Origin: Lachnospiraceae bacterium MC2017
GTDB lineage: Bacteria; Bacillota; Clostridia; Lachnospirales; Lachnospiraceae
Reading direction: 5' to 3'
NCBI GenBank assembly: GCA_000701625.1
Contig: JNJK01000023.1
Location: 1 to 64,000 of the forward strand
DNA: 64,000 bases
In this document: one piece after another, positions 18,193-27,888 of the stretch
How positions within the stretch are numbered: the first letter of the stretch is position 1
Layout: the number at the start of each line of letters is the position of its first letter
Made by a program: the position numbers and the translations under genes
The notes under the pieces: model-generated
What the model saw: only the letters and a program-made list of their open reading frames with translations
What the model was told of the DNA's origin: nothing
The model's database searches: none

Positions 18193-20190
18193 ATGGGAAA
18201 AGAAAATAACGTATTTAAATTACACAGTGAATACAAACCTACAGGTGATCAGCCGCAGGCCATCGAGAAACTGGTGAAAGGATTTCAGGATGGAAACCAG
18301 TGTGAGACTCTGGTGGGGGTTACCGGTTCCGGAAAGACTTTTACGATGGCAAATGTGATAGCTGCGCTAAACAAACCTACGCTCGTCATATCCCATAACA
18401 AAACTCTGGCAGGTCAGCTTTATAGCGAATTTAAGGAGTTTTTTCCTGAAAATGCAGTAGAGTATTTTGTATCCTACTACGATTATTATCAGCCGGAAGC
18501 CTATGTACCATCGACGGATACATATATTGAAAAAGATTCATCGATAAATGACAATATTGATAAGCTGAGGCTCGCTGCTACAGCTGCTCTTTCCGAAAGA
18601 CGTGATGTTATAGTTGTGGCTTCTGTTTCATGTATTTATGGACTGGGATCACCGGATGATTATCTTGCAATGATCGTGTCGCTCCGCCCGGGACAGGAGA
18701 AGGACAGGGATGATGTCATCCATGAGCTCATAGGAATACAGTACACAAGAAATGACATGGATTTTCATCGTGGAACCTTCCGTGTGCATGGTGATGTACT
18801 TGAGATTTTTCCTGCGGAAGAAGATGAAACGGCTATCCGCGTAGAGTTTTTTGGCGATGAGATAGACAGGATCGTTACGATTGATGTTCTTACTGGAGAA
18901 CCAAAGGAAGAACTGAGACAGGTTTCTATCTTCCCTGCATCTCATTATGTAATGCCTAAAGAAAAAATGGAGGCTGGGATCGCCCGCATCGAAAAAGAAC
19001 TGGAAGAAAGGGTGAAGTTTTTCCGTTCGGAGGATAAGCTCATAGAAGCACAGAGGATTTCAGAGAGAACCCGTTTTGACATGGAGATGCTCAGAGAGAC
19101 CGGTTTCTGCAGCGGTATCGAAAACTACACAGGTCCCATGTCGGGTATGCCGGAAGGAACCCCTCCGACTACTCTTATGGATTTCTTTCCGGATGATTTT
19201 CTGATAATAGTTGATGAGTCTCATATCTCTATTCCACAGATCGGAGGTATGTTTAACGGAAATCTCTCCAGAAAGAATACTCTGGTGGAATATGGTTTCC
19301 GTTTACCGAGTGCGAAAGATAACCGGCCGCTTTCTTTTGATGAATTTGAGCAGCATATAAATCAGATTTTATTTGTGTCAGCAACTCCTGCTGATTATGA
19401 AAAGGAACATGAACTGCTGCGTGCAGAACAGCTGATAAGACCGACAGGTCTTCTGGATCCGCTTATCGATGTTCGTCCGACGGCAGGTCAGATCGATGAT
19501 CTGGTGCAGGAGATAAATTCAGAAATAGAAAAGAAAAATAAAATACTGGTTACGACGCTTACGAAAAAAATGGCAGAGCAGCTTACGGATTATTTAAGAG
19601 AGATCGGTATACGGGTGCGTTACCTTCATTCTGATATTGATACGTTGGAAAGAGCCGAGATAATACGTGATATGCGTTTGGATGTTTTTGATGTATTAGT
19701 CGGGATCAACCTTCTCCGTGAGGGACTGGACATTCCGGAGATTTCACTGGTGGCGATACTTGATGCGGATAAAGAAGGATTTTTGAGATCTGCGACATCT
19801 CTTATCCAGACCGTAGGACGTGCTGCGAGAAATTCAGAGGGACATGTTATCATGTACGCGGATTCCATAACTGATTCCATGAGGATATGCCTTGACGAGA
19901 CAGCCAGAAGACGCGAGATCCAGCAGAAGTATAATGAAGATCATGGAATTACACCTCAGACTATAAAGAAAGCAGTTCGTGACCTTATTTCGCTTACAAA
20001 GTCTGTAGCAAAGAGCGAGTATGAGTTTAAGAAAGATCCTGAATCTATGGACAAGAAGGAACTTGAGGAACTCATAAAGAAGGTAGAAAAGAAGATGAAA
20101 GCTGCAGCAGCGGAACTTGATTTTGAAACGGCAGCGGAACTCAGAGACAAGATGATGGAACTCAGAGAGAATCTGAATTCGTTCACGTGA
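18193..20190 (+). CDS. uvrB: UvrABC excinuclease subunit B
   Basis: This is a 665-residue full-length UvrB, the damage-verifying helicase-like subunit of nucleotide excision repair. Visible are the Walker A motif GVTGSGKT near residue 40, the beta-hairpin region [12 protein letters not shown], the DEXX-type box VDESHISIP, helicase motifs V/VI ([22 protein letters not shown]), and the C-terminal UVR motif ([13 protein letters not shown]) that recruits UvrC. The ATG follows AGAGGAT. In many Firmicutes uvrA follows directly; here a glycosyltransferase gene and a palindromic element lie between. Confidence 0.98.
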   Translation: MGKENNVFKLHSEYKPTGDQPQAIEKLVKGFQDGNQCETLVGVTGSGKTFTMANVIAALNKPTLVISHNKTLAGQLYSEFKEFFPENAVEYFVSYYDYYQPEAYVPSTDTYIEKDSSINDNIDKLRLAATAALSERRDVIVVASVSCIYGLGSPDDYLAMIVSLRPGQEKDRDDVIHELIGIQYTRNDMDFHRGTFRVHGDVLEIFPAEEDETAIRVEFFGDEIDRIVTIDVLTGEPKEELRQVSIFPASHYVMPKEKMEAGIARIEKELEERVKFFRSEDKLIEAQRISERTRFDMEMLRETGFCSGIENYTGPMSGMPEGTPPTTLMDFFPDDFLIIVDESHISIPQIGGMFNGNLSRKNTLVEYGFRLPSAKDNRPLSFDEFEQHINQILFVSATPADYEKEHELLRAEQLIRPTGLLDPLIDVRPTAGQIDDLVQEINSEIEKKNKILVTTLTKKMAEQLTDYLREIGIRVRYLHSDIDTLERAEIIRDMRLDVFDVLVGINLLREGLDIPEISLVAILDADKEGFLRSATSLIQTVGRAARNSEGHVIMYADSITDSMRICLDETARRREIQQKYNEDHGITPQTIKKAVRDLISLTKSVAKSEYEFKKDPESMDKKELEELIKKVEKKMKAAAAELDFETAAELRDKMMELRENLNSFT

Positions 20191-20250
20191 TGACATGGTC
20201 AAAAGTCACATTAACTAAAATTTAGGTTCCTTGTTTATGTAATAATGTCC

Positions 20251-20278
20251 TTGACGTATATTTTGTGACCTTTATAAT
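20251..20278 (+). promoter_or_regulatory. Sigma-A promoter for the GT2 gene
   Basis: TTGACG, a 16-base spacer and a consensus TATAAT lie 55 bases before the GT2 start. A small GGCTGT/ACAGCC inverted repeat (20284-20319) lies in the leader. The glycosyltransferase therefore has its own promoter and is not simply part of a uvrBA operon. Confidence 0.7.
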
Positions 20279-20332
20279 AAAAAAGGCTGTGCAAAATGGG
20301 GAAATACAAAAAACAGCCGAAAGGGAAACAAA

Positions 20333-21097
20333 ATGGAAATGCTTTCAGTGGTCGTTCCGACCTTTAATGAAAAGGGCAACGTAGAGAATCTGGTAAGGCA
20401 GATCGGTGATGCCCTCAAGGGAATTGAATACGAAATAGTTTTTATTGATGATAGTACAGATGAGACGCCGGAGGTTCTTCAGAAGCTTTCGGAAGAAAAT
20501 GACCGTGTCCGCTATGAGCACAGAGTTAATGAGAGCGGACTTGCTACGGCAGTTATCAGAGGGTTCCGTATAGCAAAGGGTGATTTTCTTGCATGTATGG
20601 ATGCAGATCTGCAGCATCCGCCCGCAATCCTTCGCCCTATGTATGCAGCACTTCGTTCAGGTGCAGATTTTTGTATACCCAGCAGATTGATTCCCGGTGG
20701 AGATGACGGAGGTCTTAACTGGTACAGGAAATTTGTATCCGGCACAGCCAGATGGATTGGAAAGATCGCACTTCCGTGTCTCAGAAAAGTGAGTGATCCG
20801 ACTTCCGGCCTTTTTATGTTCCGCAAGGAATGTATTGCGAGGGCTGACCTTAGACCGGTTGGATGGAAGATCATGATCGAAGTACTGGCAATGAGTGAGT
20901 ACAGCTCGATCATTGAGATTCCATACGCTTTCCAGAATCGTACCAGTGGAGAGTCAAAGCTCAGCTCAAAGGTAACGATGCAGTATCTTCAGCAGGTATT
21001 GGCACTGATCTTCCGCGCAAGTAAGAGAGGTGGCATCACAGTAACACGCTGGACAAATTCCTATACGGAAAACATGGTTAAAAAGTTCATAGGTTGA
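20333..21097 (+). CDS. Polyprenol-phosphate sugar transferase (GT2, dolichol-phosphate mannosyltransferase-like)
   Basis: This is a 254-residue cytoplasmic GT2 enzyme of the DPM1/polyprenyl-phosphate type. Visible are the GT-A nucleotide-binding start VVVPTFNEKGNV, IVFIDDSTDETP, the metal-binding CMDADLQHPP and the substrate region DPTSGLFMFRK. These enzymes transfer a hexose from NDP- or GDP-sugar to undecaprenyl phosphate for use outside the membrane by GT-C enzymes. Unlike GtrB types it has no C-terminal transmembrane helices. It has its own promoter and terminator between uvrB and uvrA. The sugar is unknown. Confidence 0.88.
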   Translation: MEMLSVVVPTFNEKGNVENLVRQIGDALKGIEYEIVFIDDSTDETPEVLQKLSEENDRVRYEHRVNESGLATAVIRGFRIAKGDFLACMDADLQHPPAILRPMYAALRSGADFCIPSRLIPGGDDGGLNWYRKFVSGTARWIGKIALPCLRKVSDPTSGLFMFRKECIARADLRPVGWKIMIEVLAMSEYSSIIEIPYAFQNRTSGESKLSSKVTMQYLQQVLALIFRASKRGGITVTRWTNSYTENMVKKFIG

Positions 21098-21103
21098 TCA
21101 TCC

Positions 21104-21136
21104 AAAGCCCTGACGTTTTTACGTTGGGGCTTTTTG
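21104..21136 (+). terminator. Terminator after the GT2 gene
   Basis: AAAGCCCTGACGT pairs with ACGTTGGGGCTTT over 13 positions (two G-U pairs) around a TTTT loop, ending in a T run. It lies directly after the stop codon. Confidence 0.85.
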
Positions 21137-21187
21137 TGCAGGTAGTGGCAGCTGGCAGAAGTGAAATGAATGATTTTATGAACTTGA

Positions 21188-21215
21188 TTGTAATGATAGT
21201 GTATGTTACTATAAC
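21188..21215 (+). promoter_or_regulatory. Possible uvrA promoter upstream of the palindromic element
   Basis: TTGTAA, a 16-base spacer and TATAAC lie about 250 bases before uvrA. If used, the whole palindrome at 21257-21450 would be in the uvrA leader RNA. I saw no GAAC-type LexA box around it. Confidence 0.4.
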
Positions 21216-21256
21216 TTACAAACATCTGTTCCGAATATGTATTTGCGTAAACGTGA

Positions 21257-21450
21257 GTGCAGGTTGTATATGTTTTATTGGAACAATCAGCCGGCAGCAC
21301 TTAGCAAACGTGCTGTCCGAATAGGAAATTTTCGCAAACTGTCTGAGCCGCTTTCGCGGCGAGTTTTGCGAAAATTTCCGTGTTCATGAGGACAGTGCGT
21401 GAGCTTAGTGCCTGTCCGAGCCGTGACAAGAAAACATATACAACCGGCAC
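21257..21450 (+). repeat. 194-bp nested palindrome, MITE-like, just upstream of uvrA
   Basis: The ends are inverted repeats: GTGCAGGTTGTATATGTTTT at 21257-21276 matches the complement of the right end (21431-21450) with one mismatch. Inside, a perfect 15-bp stem GGAAATTTTCGCAAA (21324-21338) pairs with 21365-21379 and is capped by GCCGC-TTTC-GCGGC. Two side hairpins sit on the arms: CAGCAC/GTGCTG (21295-21315) and GGACAG/CTGTCC (21390-21417). ACGTGA occurs at 21251-21256 and 21449-21454, a possible target duplication. The right end stops seven bases before the uvrA ribosome site. It has no coding capacity; a small non-autonomous mobile element is the best reading. Confidence 0.75.
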
Positions 21451-21468
21451 GTGACTTGGAGACAAAAC

Positions 21469-24420
21469 ATGGAAAAAAAAGAAACAACAAAAAACTACAG
21501 CCAATTCATAAAAATACGAGGTGCAAAAGCCCATAACCTGAAAGAGATCAACATCGACATCCCACGAAACGAAATGGTAGTCCTGACAGGGCTGTCCGGC
21601 TCGGGAAAATCATCCCTGGCATTTGACACTATCTATGCAGAAGGACAGCGAAGGTATATGGAATCATTATCTTCCTATGCAAGGCAGTTCCTCGGACAGA
21701 TGGAAAAACCGGAGGTGGAGTCAATAAGCGGATTGCCGCCGGCGATTTCCATCGATCAGAAATCAACAAACAGAAACCCGCGTTCAACAGTAGGAACGGT
21801 AACGGAAATATATGACTATTTCAGACTGCTGTATGCGAGAGTTGGTATACCTCATTGTCCCGAGTGCGGCAGGGTGATCGAGAAACAGACTGTAGATCAG
21901 ATGGCAGATCAGATCATGCAGCTACCGGAGAGAACAAAGATCCAGCTTTTGGCTCCGGTAGTACGCGGAAGAAAAGGACGTCATGAAAAAGTCCTCGACA
22001 GGGCAAAGAAAAGTGGATACGTCCGTGTACGTATCGATGGAAACATGTACGAACTCACGGAAGAAATCACACTCGATAAAAATATTAAGCATAATATTGA
22101 AATCGTAGTTGACCGTCTGGTGGTCAAGCCTGGTATAGAACGTCGTCTAACGGACTCTATAGAAAATGTATTGTCACTTGCAGACGGCCTAATGATGGTA
22201 GATGTGATCGATGGAGATACTTTAAATTTTTCAGAGAGTTTTTCATGTCCGGATTGTGGAGTAAGTATAGATGAAATAGAGCCCCGCAGTTTCTCGTTCA
22301 ATAATCCCTTTGGATATTGTCCGGATTGTATGGGACTTGGATATCATATGGAGTTTGATGAAAACCTTATGATACCTGATAAGTCGCTTTCTTTTAATGA
22401 AGGATGCGTACAGGTGCAGGGATGGGCTTCATCAAAAGATGCGGGAAGTTTTACACATGCACTTCTGGAAGCGATGGCAGAATATTATAAGTTCTCGCTT
22501 GATACTCCGTATGAGGAACTTTCTGAAAAAGTGCGAAAAGCATTTATATATGGCACAGATGGAGCCGTTATGAAAGTGCATTATAAAGGTCAGAGATCAG
22601 AAGGCGTATATGATGTTCCTTTTGAAGGACTTATAAAGAATGTTGAACAGCGTTATCGTGAAACCGGTTCGGATTCTGCTAAGGCAGAGTATGAAAAGTT
22701 TATGTGTGTCACACCGTGTCAGTCCTGTGGAGGACAGAGGTTGAAAAAGACATCACTTGCGGTAACTGTTGGTGAAAAAAATATATTTGAAGTAACGAGT
22801 CTGCCTATAAGAAAGCTATTGGAATTTATGGATGATCTGAAACTTGATGAGCATAGACAGCTTATCGGCAGACGAATATTAAAAGAAATTCATTCAAGAG
22901 TAGAGTTTCTTGTAGAAGTCGGACTTGATTATCTGACTCTTTCCCGGGCTACGGCTTCTTTGTCCGGCGGTGAAGCGCAGCGAATAAGACTTGCGACACA
23001 GATAGGATCCGGGCTTGTTGGTGTTGCTTACATATTGGATGAACCCAGTATAGGTCTGCATCAGAGAGATAATGATAAATTACTTAATTCGTTAAAGAAG
23101 CTCAGAGATCTCGGAAACACACTGATCGTCGTTGAACATGATGAGGATACGATGCGTCAGGCAGATCAGGTGGTAGATATTGGACCCGGTGCAGGCATGC
23201 ACGGCGGTGAAGTCGTGGCGCAGGGAACTGCGGAGGAGATAATGAAAGTTCCTGAGTCTATTACCGGCAAGTATCTGTCCGGTGAGCTTACGATACCGGT
23301 TCCGGCGGAACGTAGGACTCCGGCGGGATGGATCAGGATCTGCGGCGCAAGAGAGCATAATCTAAAAAATATAAATGTCGATCTTCCACTGGGAATAATG
23401 ACGGTAGTGACCGGTGTCTCTGGTTCGGGAAAGTCATCACTTATAAATGAAATTCTTTATAAGAGTCTTGCGCATAAGCTAAACCGTGCATTAACTGTGC
23501 CGGGGGATCATGACAGGATAGAAGGTGTTTCACAGCTTGATAAGGTTATAGCTATTGACCAGTCACCGATAGGAAGAACTCCCAGGTCAAATCCTGCTAC
23601 CTACACGGGAGTATTTGATCAGATACGTGATCTGTTTGCAGCAACAGTGGAGGCAAAGGAAAGGGGTTATGCCAAGGGACGTTTTTCTTTTAATGTAAAA
23701 GGAGGACGCTGCGAAGCCTGTGCAGGTGACGGAATAGTAAAGATAGAGATGCATTTCCTGCCGGATGTATATGTACCGTGTGAAGTCTGTCATGGACAGA
23801 GATATAACAGGGAGACACTGGAAGTTCATTACAAAGGAAAGACAATATTTGAAGTTCTTGATATGACGGTTGAGGAAGCACTTAAATTCTTTGAAAATGT
23901 TGAATCGATCAGGCGAAAGATACAGACTTTGTATGATGTCGGGCTGGGATATGTGAAGCTTGGGCAGCCAAGTACTGAGCTTTCGGGTGGTGAGGCTCAG
24001 AGAATAAAGCTTGCAACTGAGCTTAGCCGTCGAGGTACGGGAAAGACTATATATATCCTTGATGAGCCTACAACGGGACTTCACTTTGAAGATGTCAGAA
24101 AACTGGTGACGATCCTGCGGCGGCTGTCGGAAAGCGGAAATACCGTCATTGTCATCGAGCATAATCTTGATGTTATAAAGTGCGGTGATCATATAGTTGA
24201 TATGGGGCCGGAAGGCGGTGACGGCGGCGGAACCGTTGTGGCGGAAGGAACTCCGGAAGATGTGGCAAAAATAAAAGCTTCATATACCGGGGCATATATA
24301 AAGAGGATGCTGGATCGGGACGGAAGAGCATCTCAGCCTGAAAAAACAGAACATATCATTCCGGAGGACGAAGAAAAAAAGAAGTCTAAGGCTAAAGGCT
24401 TTCGCAGATCCGGTCGATAA
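21469..24420 (+). CDS. uvrA: UvrABC excinuclease subunit A
   Basis: This is a 983-residue full-length UvrA, the dimeric ABC-type ATPase that finds DNA damage and loads UvrB. There are two ATPase halves: Walker [15 protein letters not shown] and signature SLSGGEAQR in the first, [13 protein letters not shown] and ELSGGEAQR in the second. Zinc-binding CxxC pairs are present (CPECG, CPDCG ... CPDC, CEACAG ... CEVCHG), as is the UvrB-binding region before the second half. I chose ATG 21469, with GGAG seven bases upstream; an in-frame GTG at 21451 lacks a ribosome site and abuts the palindrome. The tail is lysine-rich. Confidence 0.97.
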   Translation: MEKKETTKNYSQFIKIRGAKAHNLKEINIDIPRNEMVVLTGLSGSGKSSLAFDTIYAEGQRRYMESLSSYARQFLGQMEKPEVESISGLPPAISIDQKSTNRNPRSTVGTVTEIYDYFRLLYARVGIPHCPECGRVIEKQTVDQMADQIMQLPERTKIQLLAPVVRGRKGRHEKVLDRAKKSGYVRVRIDGNMYELTEEITLDKNIKHNIEIVVDRLVVKPGIERRLTDSIENVLSLADGLMMVDVIDGDTLNFSESFSCPDCGVSIDEIEPRSFSFNNPFGYCPDCMGLGYHMEFDENLMIPDKSLSFNEGCVQVQGWASSKDAGSFTHALLEAMAEYYKFSLDTPYEELSEKVRKAFIYGTDGAVMKVHYKGQRSEGVYDVPFEGLIKNVEQRYRETGSDSAKAEYEKFMCVTPCQSCGGQRLKKTSLAVTVGEKNIFEVTSLPIRKLLEFMDDLKLDEHRQLIGRRILKEIHSRVEFLVEVGLDYLTLSRATASLSGGEAQRIRLATQIGSGLVGVAYILDEPSIGLHQRDNDKLLNSLKKLRDLGNTLIVVEHDEDTMRQADQVVDIGPGAGMHGGEVVAQGTAEEIMKVPESITGKYLSGELTIPVPAERRTPAGWIRICGAREHNLKNINVDLPLGIMTVVTGVSGSGKSSLINEILYKSLAHKLNRALTVPGDHDRIEGVSQLDKVIAIDQSPIGRTPRSNPATYTGVFDQIRDLFAATVEAKERGYAKGRFSFNVKGGRCEACAGDGIVKIEMHFLPDVYVPCEVCHGQRYNRETLEVHYKGKTIFEVLDMTVEEALKFFENVESIRRKIQTLYDVGLGYVKLGQPSTELSGGEAQRIKLATELSRRGTGKTIYILDEPTTGLHFEDVRKLVTILRRLSESGNTVIVIEHNLDVIKCGDHIVDMGPEGGDGGGTVVAEGTPEDVAKIKASYTGAYIKRMLDRDGRASQPEKTEHIIPEDEEKKKSKAKGFRRSGR

Positions 24421-24465
24421 ACATAATGTAAAAACATAGAGTGAAGAAGGAACTTCAGAAAATAA

Positions 24466-24514
24466 CAGAACGTGCATGGATGCAAAAGAGTCTGTGCACG
24501 TTCTGCTTTGTTTT
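24466..24514 (+). terminator. Rho-independent terminator after uvrA
   Basis: CAGAACGTGCA pairs perfectly with TGCACGTTCTG around an 18-base loop and is followed by CTTTGTTTT. The rest of the 320-base gap to mbl is AT-rich and holds the mbl promoter region. Confidence 0.85.
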
Positions 24515-24613
24515 AAAAGAGTTCTTTCATATATGATCAAGAGCACATACAAAAGGAAAATTGTTAATAAAATTTTTCTAATTACAAAGAATTTATGAAT
24601 TAATAAAATTTTA

Positions 24614-24641
24614 TTGTCAAAGCGACGTTTTTGGGTATAAT
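24614..24641 (+). promoter_or_regulatory. Sigma-A promoter of mbl
   Basis: TTGTCA, a 16-base spacer and a consensus TATAAT lie 100 bases before the mbl start. A 13-base direct repeat TTAATAAAATTTT (24564-24576 and 24600-24612) ends one base before the -35 box. Downstream, AATAACAATG/CATTGTTATT (24639-24648, 24710-24719) bracket two hairpins, GCGTA/TACGC and GCGGA/TCCGC. Confidence 0.7.
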
Positions 24642-24740
24642 AACAATGTATGCGTAGCTCTATACGCTTTGTTTACTATGCTTTCAATGCGGAATCTGCT
24701 CCGCTTTATCATTGTTATTCACTGAAAGGGGAAAACGAAA

Positions 24741-25742
24741 ATGGTCGCTACTGATATTGGAATTGACCTGGGCACTGCAAGTATCCTTGTTTACATTCGG
24801 GGTAAGGGCGTTGTCCTGAAAGAACCCTCTGTTGTCGCTTTTGATCGTGACTCTAATAAAATAAGAGCAATCGGCGAGGATGCAAGGCTTATGCTTGGAC
24901 GTACACCGGGTAACATCGTTGCTGTCCGTCCACTTCGTCAGGGCGTTATTTCAGATTATACCGTTACGGAAAAGATGCTGAAGCACTTTATTGAAAAGGC
25001 TGTAGGTAAGAAGATCTGGCGTAAGCCAAGGATCAGTGTCTGTGTACCGAGCGGTGTTACGGAAGTAGAGCAGAAGGCTGTTGAGGATGCTGCATATCAG
25101 GCAGGAGCAAGAGATGTGGCAATTATCGAGGAACCTATCGCAGCAGCTATTGGCGCTGGAATTGATATAAGCAAACCTTGCGGAAATATGATCGTTGATA
25201 TAGGTGGTGGTACATCCGATATCGCGGTCATCTCTCTTGGAGGCACTGTAGTTTCTACATCCATCAAGATCGCCGGAGATGATTTTGATGAGGCTATCGT
25301 TCGTTATATGAGAAAGAAGCATAAGCTTCTTATCGGTGAGAGAACAGCTGAGGATTTAAAGATCAAGATCGGTACATGCTTTAAGATGCCGGAAGTAGAC
25401 TATATGGATGTCCGTGGACGTGATCTTGTAACAGGTCTTCCTAAGACTATAAAGGTTTCCAGCGAAGAGACAGAGGAAGCCCTTCGCGAGACTACTTCAC
25501 AGATAGTTGAAGCAATCCATGGTGTTTTGGAGAAGACTCCTCCGGAACTGGCAGCGGATATCGCAGACCGTGGAATCGTACTTACAGGAGGCGGAAGCCT
25601 CTTAAGAGGTCTTGAAGAACTCATAGCTGACCGTACAGGCATCAATACGATGACTGCAGAGGATCCGATGACAGCAGTAGCGATCGGAACAGGACGGTAT
25701 GTTGAGTTCCTTGCCGGATATAGAGACGATCTCTCATCATAA
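24741..25742 (+). CDS. mbl: MreB/Mbl-family actin-like cell-shape protein
   Basis: This is a 333-residue bacterial actin that directs lateral cell-wall synthesis under the membrane. Actin-fold ATP-binding motifs are clear: phosphate-1 IGIDLGTASI, phosphate-2 MIVDIGGGTSDIAV, adenosine motif IVLTGGGSLLRGL, and the connecting sequence EEPIAAAIGAGI. In Bacillus subtilis Mbl lies directly upstream of flhO and flhP, and the same order is seen here, which favours Mbl over MreB proper; no mreC or mreD follows. A short GAAAGGGG precedes the ATG. Confidence 0.93.
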   Translation: MVATDIGIDLGTASILVYIRGKGVVLKEPSVVAFDRDSNKIRAIGEDARLMLGRTPGNIVAVRPLRQGVISDYTVTEKMLKHFIEKAVGKKIWRKPRISVCVPSGVTEVEQKAVEDAAYQAGARDVAIIEEPIAAAIGAGIDISKPCGNMIVDIGGGTSDIAVISLGGTVVSTSIKIAGDDFDEAIVRYMRKKHKLLIGERTAEDLKIKIGTCFKMPEVDYMDVRGRDLVTGLPKTIKVSSEETEEALRETTSQIVEAIHGVLEKTPPELAADIADRGIVLTGGGSLLRGLEELIADRTGINTMTAEDPMTAVAIGTGRYVEFLAGYRDDLSS

Positions 25743-25768
25743 ATATATGAATATAGGGGGATTGGGAT

Positions 25769-26545
25769 ATGGTAAAAGGCTTATACACCGCATACACAGG
25801 CATGATCAATGAGCAGCACAGAATGGATACGCTGACGAATAATCTTGCGAATGTGAATACTACGGGATTTAAGAAAGAAGGAACTACATCCCAATCCTTT
25901 AGCGATATACTTGCATACGACATAAAGGACAAATCCGAATACTATCTTCCAAAAAGAATGGGAGTTTCAAATCCCGGGGTAAAGATTGGAGAGAATTATA
26001 CCGATTACTCTATAGGTGCACTTCATGAAACAGACAATACGTTTGATCTGGCACTTTCGGATAAAGGTTTCTTCGAGATAGAATTTACAGATAAAGCGGG
26101 AAACACATCCGTAAAATATACAAGGGATGGTTCGTTTACTCTCAATGCGCAGGGAAATCTGGTTACAAAAGACGGAGATTTTGTTCTCGATTCTAATGGT
26201 AATCACATTACACTCGATCCAACACAGGAAGTATACATAAATCGTTTTGGACAGATATTCCAAAACAATGCCCAGCAGGCGACGGTTGGTGTGATTGATT
26301 TTGAGAACTATGATTACCTTGAGAAATATGGAGAGAATCTTCTTCAGACGGTAGATGGTGCAACAGAAACAGCTGCAAATACACAGGTACTTTCAGGTTA
26401 TCTGGAACAGTCAAATGTAAATGTGGTAGAGGAAATGGTCAATATGATCGCGATTCAGCGTCAGTATGAGGCGAATCAGCATATGATCAAGACTGTTGAC
26501 GGTACACTTCAGATTGCGGCTAATGATCTGGGCAGGATCAGCTGA
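25769..26545 (+). CDS. flhO: Flagellar hook-basal body (rod) protein, FlhO/FlgF type
   Basis: This is a 258-residue axial rod protein. The N-terminal signature MVKGLYTAYTGMINEQHRMDTL followed by NNLANVNTTGFKK is diagnostic for flagellar rod and hook proteins, and the C-terminal coiled region (SNVNVVEEMVNMIAIQRQYEANQ) is the matching basal-body motif. It has no signal peptide, as expected for export by the flagellar type III system. It lies 26 bases after mbl and just before flgG, the mbl-flhO-flhP order. Confidence 0.93.
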   Translation: MVKGLYTAYTGMINEQHRMDTLTNNLANVNTTGFKKEGTTSQSFSDILAYDIKDKSEYYLPKRMGVSNPGVKIGENYTDYSIGALHETDNTFDLALSDKGFFEIEFTDKAGNTSVKYTRDGSFTLNAQGNLVTKDGDFVLDSNGNHITLDPTQEVYINRFGQIFQNNAQQATVGVIDFENYDYLEKYGENLLQTVDGATETAANTQVLSGYLEQSNVNVVEEMVNMIAIQRQYEANQHMIKTVDGTLQIAANDLGRIS

Positions 26546-26603
26546 TAGGCTGCTAGGCCCGGAGAACCGGCTTTAGAGTTTGGCTTCGTTAGGAGGATTA
26601 GTT

Positions 26604-27422
26604 ATGGTACGTTCTTTATGGTCAGCAGCAAGTGGTATGATCGCACAGCAGAATAATGTTGATACGATCGCAAACAATCTGGCTAATGTAAATACGACCG
26701 GTTACAAAACCGAGACTAATGAGTTTAAATCACTTCTTTATCAGACGATTCAGACCAGGACAACGACTGCAAATGGTGTAAATAAGCCTATCGGTTCGCA
26801 GATCGGTCTGGGCGTTAGAAACTCGTCGATCACATCGCAGTTTACACAGGGTGCTTTCACTGCATCAGATAGTAATACAGCACTGGCCATTAACGGCAAG
26901 GGCTTCTTTGGAATTCAGGGCGAAGATGGAACTACATATTACACAAGAAACGGTAATTTTGTATGGGCTCTAAATACCGCCGGAACACTTTCCCTTACGA
27001 CATCAGATGGACTTCGTGTCCTTAATACAGCAGGTAATCCTATTACGATAGGTGCCAATTATATAGCAGACAAGGTTGCTATCGGTGATGACGGCGTGCT
27101 TATGTATCCGGACGATGAGGGTGCGCTTCAGCCTATGAATATTACTATTGGTCTGTGGCAGTTCCAGAATGCAAAAGGACTTGATAAGATTGGAAGCAGC
27201 TTATTTGCAGTTACAGGATCTTCGGGAGCTGCGTTAAATGAGAATACCAATAATAATCTGACAAAGTCTGAGATACGTGCTGGTTATCTGGAAGCATCCA
27301 ATGTTCAGATAGCAAATGAGATGGTTAATCTGATAATCGCACAGAGAGCATATGAGTCTAATTCCAAGGCGATAACAACATCGGATGAGATGATGCAGCT
27401 TGCAAATCAGCTTAAGGGCTGA
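26604..27422 (+). CDS. flgG: Flagellar distal-rod protein FlgG (FlhP type)
   Basis: This is a 272-residue distal-rod protein. It starts MVRSLWSAASGMIAQQNNV, contains ANNLANVNTTGYK and ALAINGKGFFGIQ, and ends with EMVNLIIAQRAYESNSKAI, all typical of FlgG. I chose ATG 26604, preceded by AGGAGG; an upstream TTG at 26580 adds only eight poor residues. It follows the FlhO/FlgF gene by 58 bases, and the two proteins form successive segments of the rod. Confidence 0.93.
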   Translation: MVRSLWSAASGMIAQQNNVDTIANNLANVNTTGYKTETNEFKSLLYQTIQTRTTTANGVNKPIGSQIGLGVRNSSITSQFTQGAFTASDSNTALAINGKGFFGIQGEDGTTYYTRNGNFVWALNTAGTLSLTTSDGLRVLNTAGNPITIGANYIADKVAIGDDGVLMYPDDEGALQPMNITIGLWQFQNAKGLDKIGSSLFAVTGSSGAALNENTNNNLTKSEIRAGYLEASNVQIANEMVNLIIAQRAYESNSKAITTSDEMMQLANQLKG

Positions 27423-27444
27423 TGATGACTGGAGGTGACGATGT

Positions 27445-27864
27445 ATGTCTTCTTTAGGTGAGATCGGAACAAGCTATGCTTCTCAGGTTGCACGGAATGC
27501 ACTTGATACATCGGCTACAGCCGGGTTAAAGACAGATTATAAAAATTCCTCTGATACGGAATTGCTGGAAGCCTGCAAAAGATTTGAAGAATATTTTATT
27601 GAGCAGATCTTTAAGGGGGCACAGAAAACTATAATGAGAGACGAATCGGAGGAATCAGGATCTTCTTCTACTCTCAGGAGTTATTGGGAAGATAATCTTG
27701 CACAGGAGATTGCTTCACAGGCTACAGCAACACAGAGTATCGGTCTTGCCCAGCAGATGTTTGAGCAGATGAAACGTAATCAGGGCATGACTATCGAAGA
27801 GATTGACGCGAAACGCGCGGAAGAAAAAGAAACAGCAAATAAAGAAACAGCAGCAGAAGTTTAA
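27445..27864 (+). CDS. Rod-binding protein (FlgJ N-terminal-like)
   Basis: This is a 139-residue protein matching the rod-binding domain of FlgJ (ELLEACKRFEEYFIEQIFKGAQKTI ... SYWEDNLAQEIASQA ... GLAQQMFEQM), which caps the growing rod. The peptidoglycan-hydrolase half of proteobacterial FlgJ is absent, which is common in Firmicutes, so wall opening must come from another enzyme. The C-terminus is a charged helix. GGAGGTGACG precedes the start. It follows flgG by 22 bases and is probably in the same transcript. Confidence 0.85.
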   Translation: MSSLGEIGTSYASQVARNALDTSATAGLKTDYKNSSDTELLEACKRFEEYFIEQIFKGAQKTIMRDESEESGSSSTLRSYWEDNLAQEIASQATATQSIGLAQQMFEQMKRNQGMTIEEIDAKRAEEKETANKETAAEV

Positions 27865-27888
27865 CAGAAAGAATTGGCGGTCAATGAC

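Noticed and set aside
21287-21490. Minus-strand open frames over the palindromic element
   Set aside because: They follow from the inverted repeats, have no ribosome site, and give low-complexity products.
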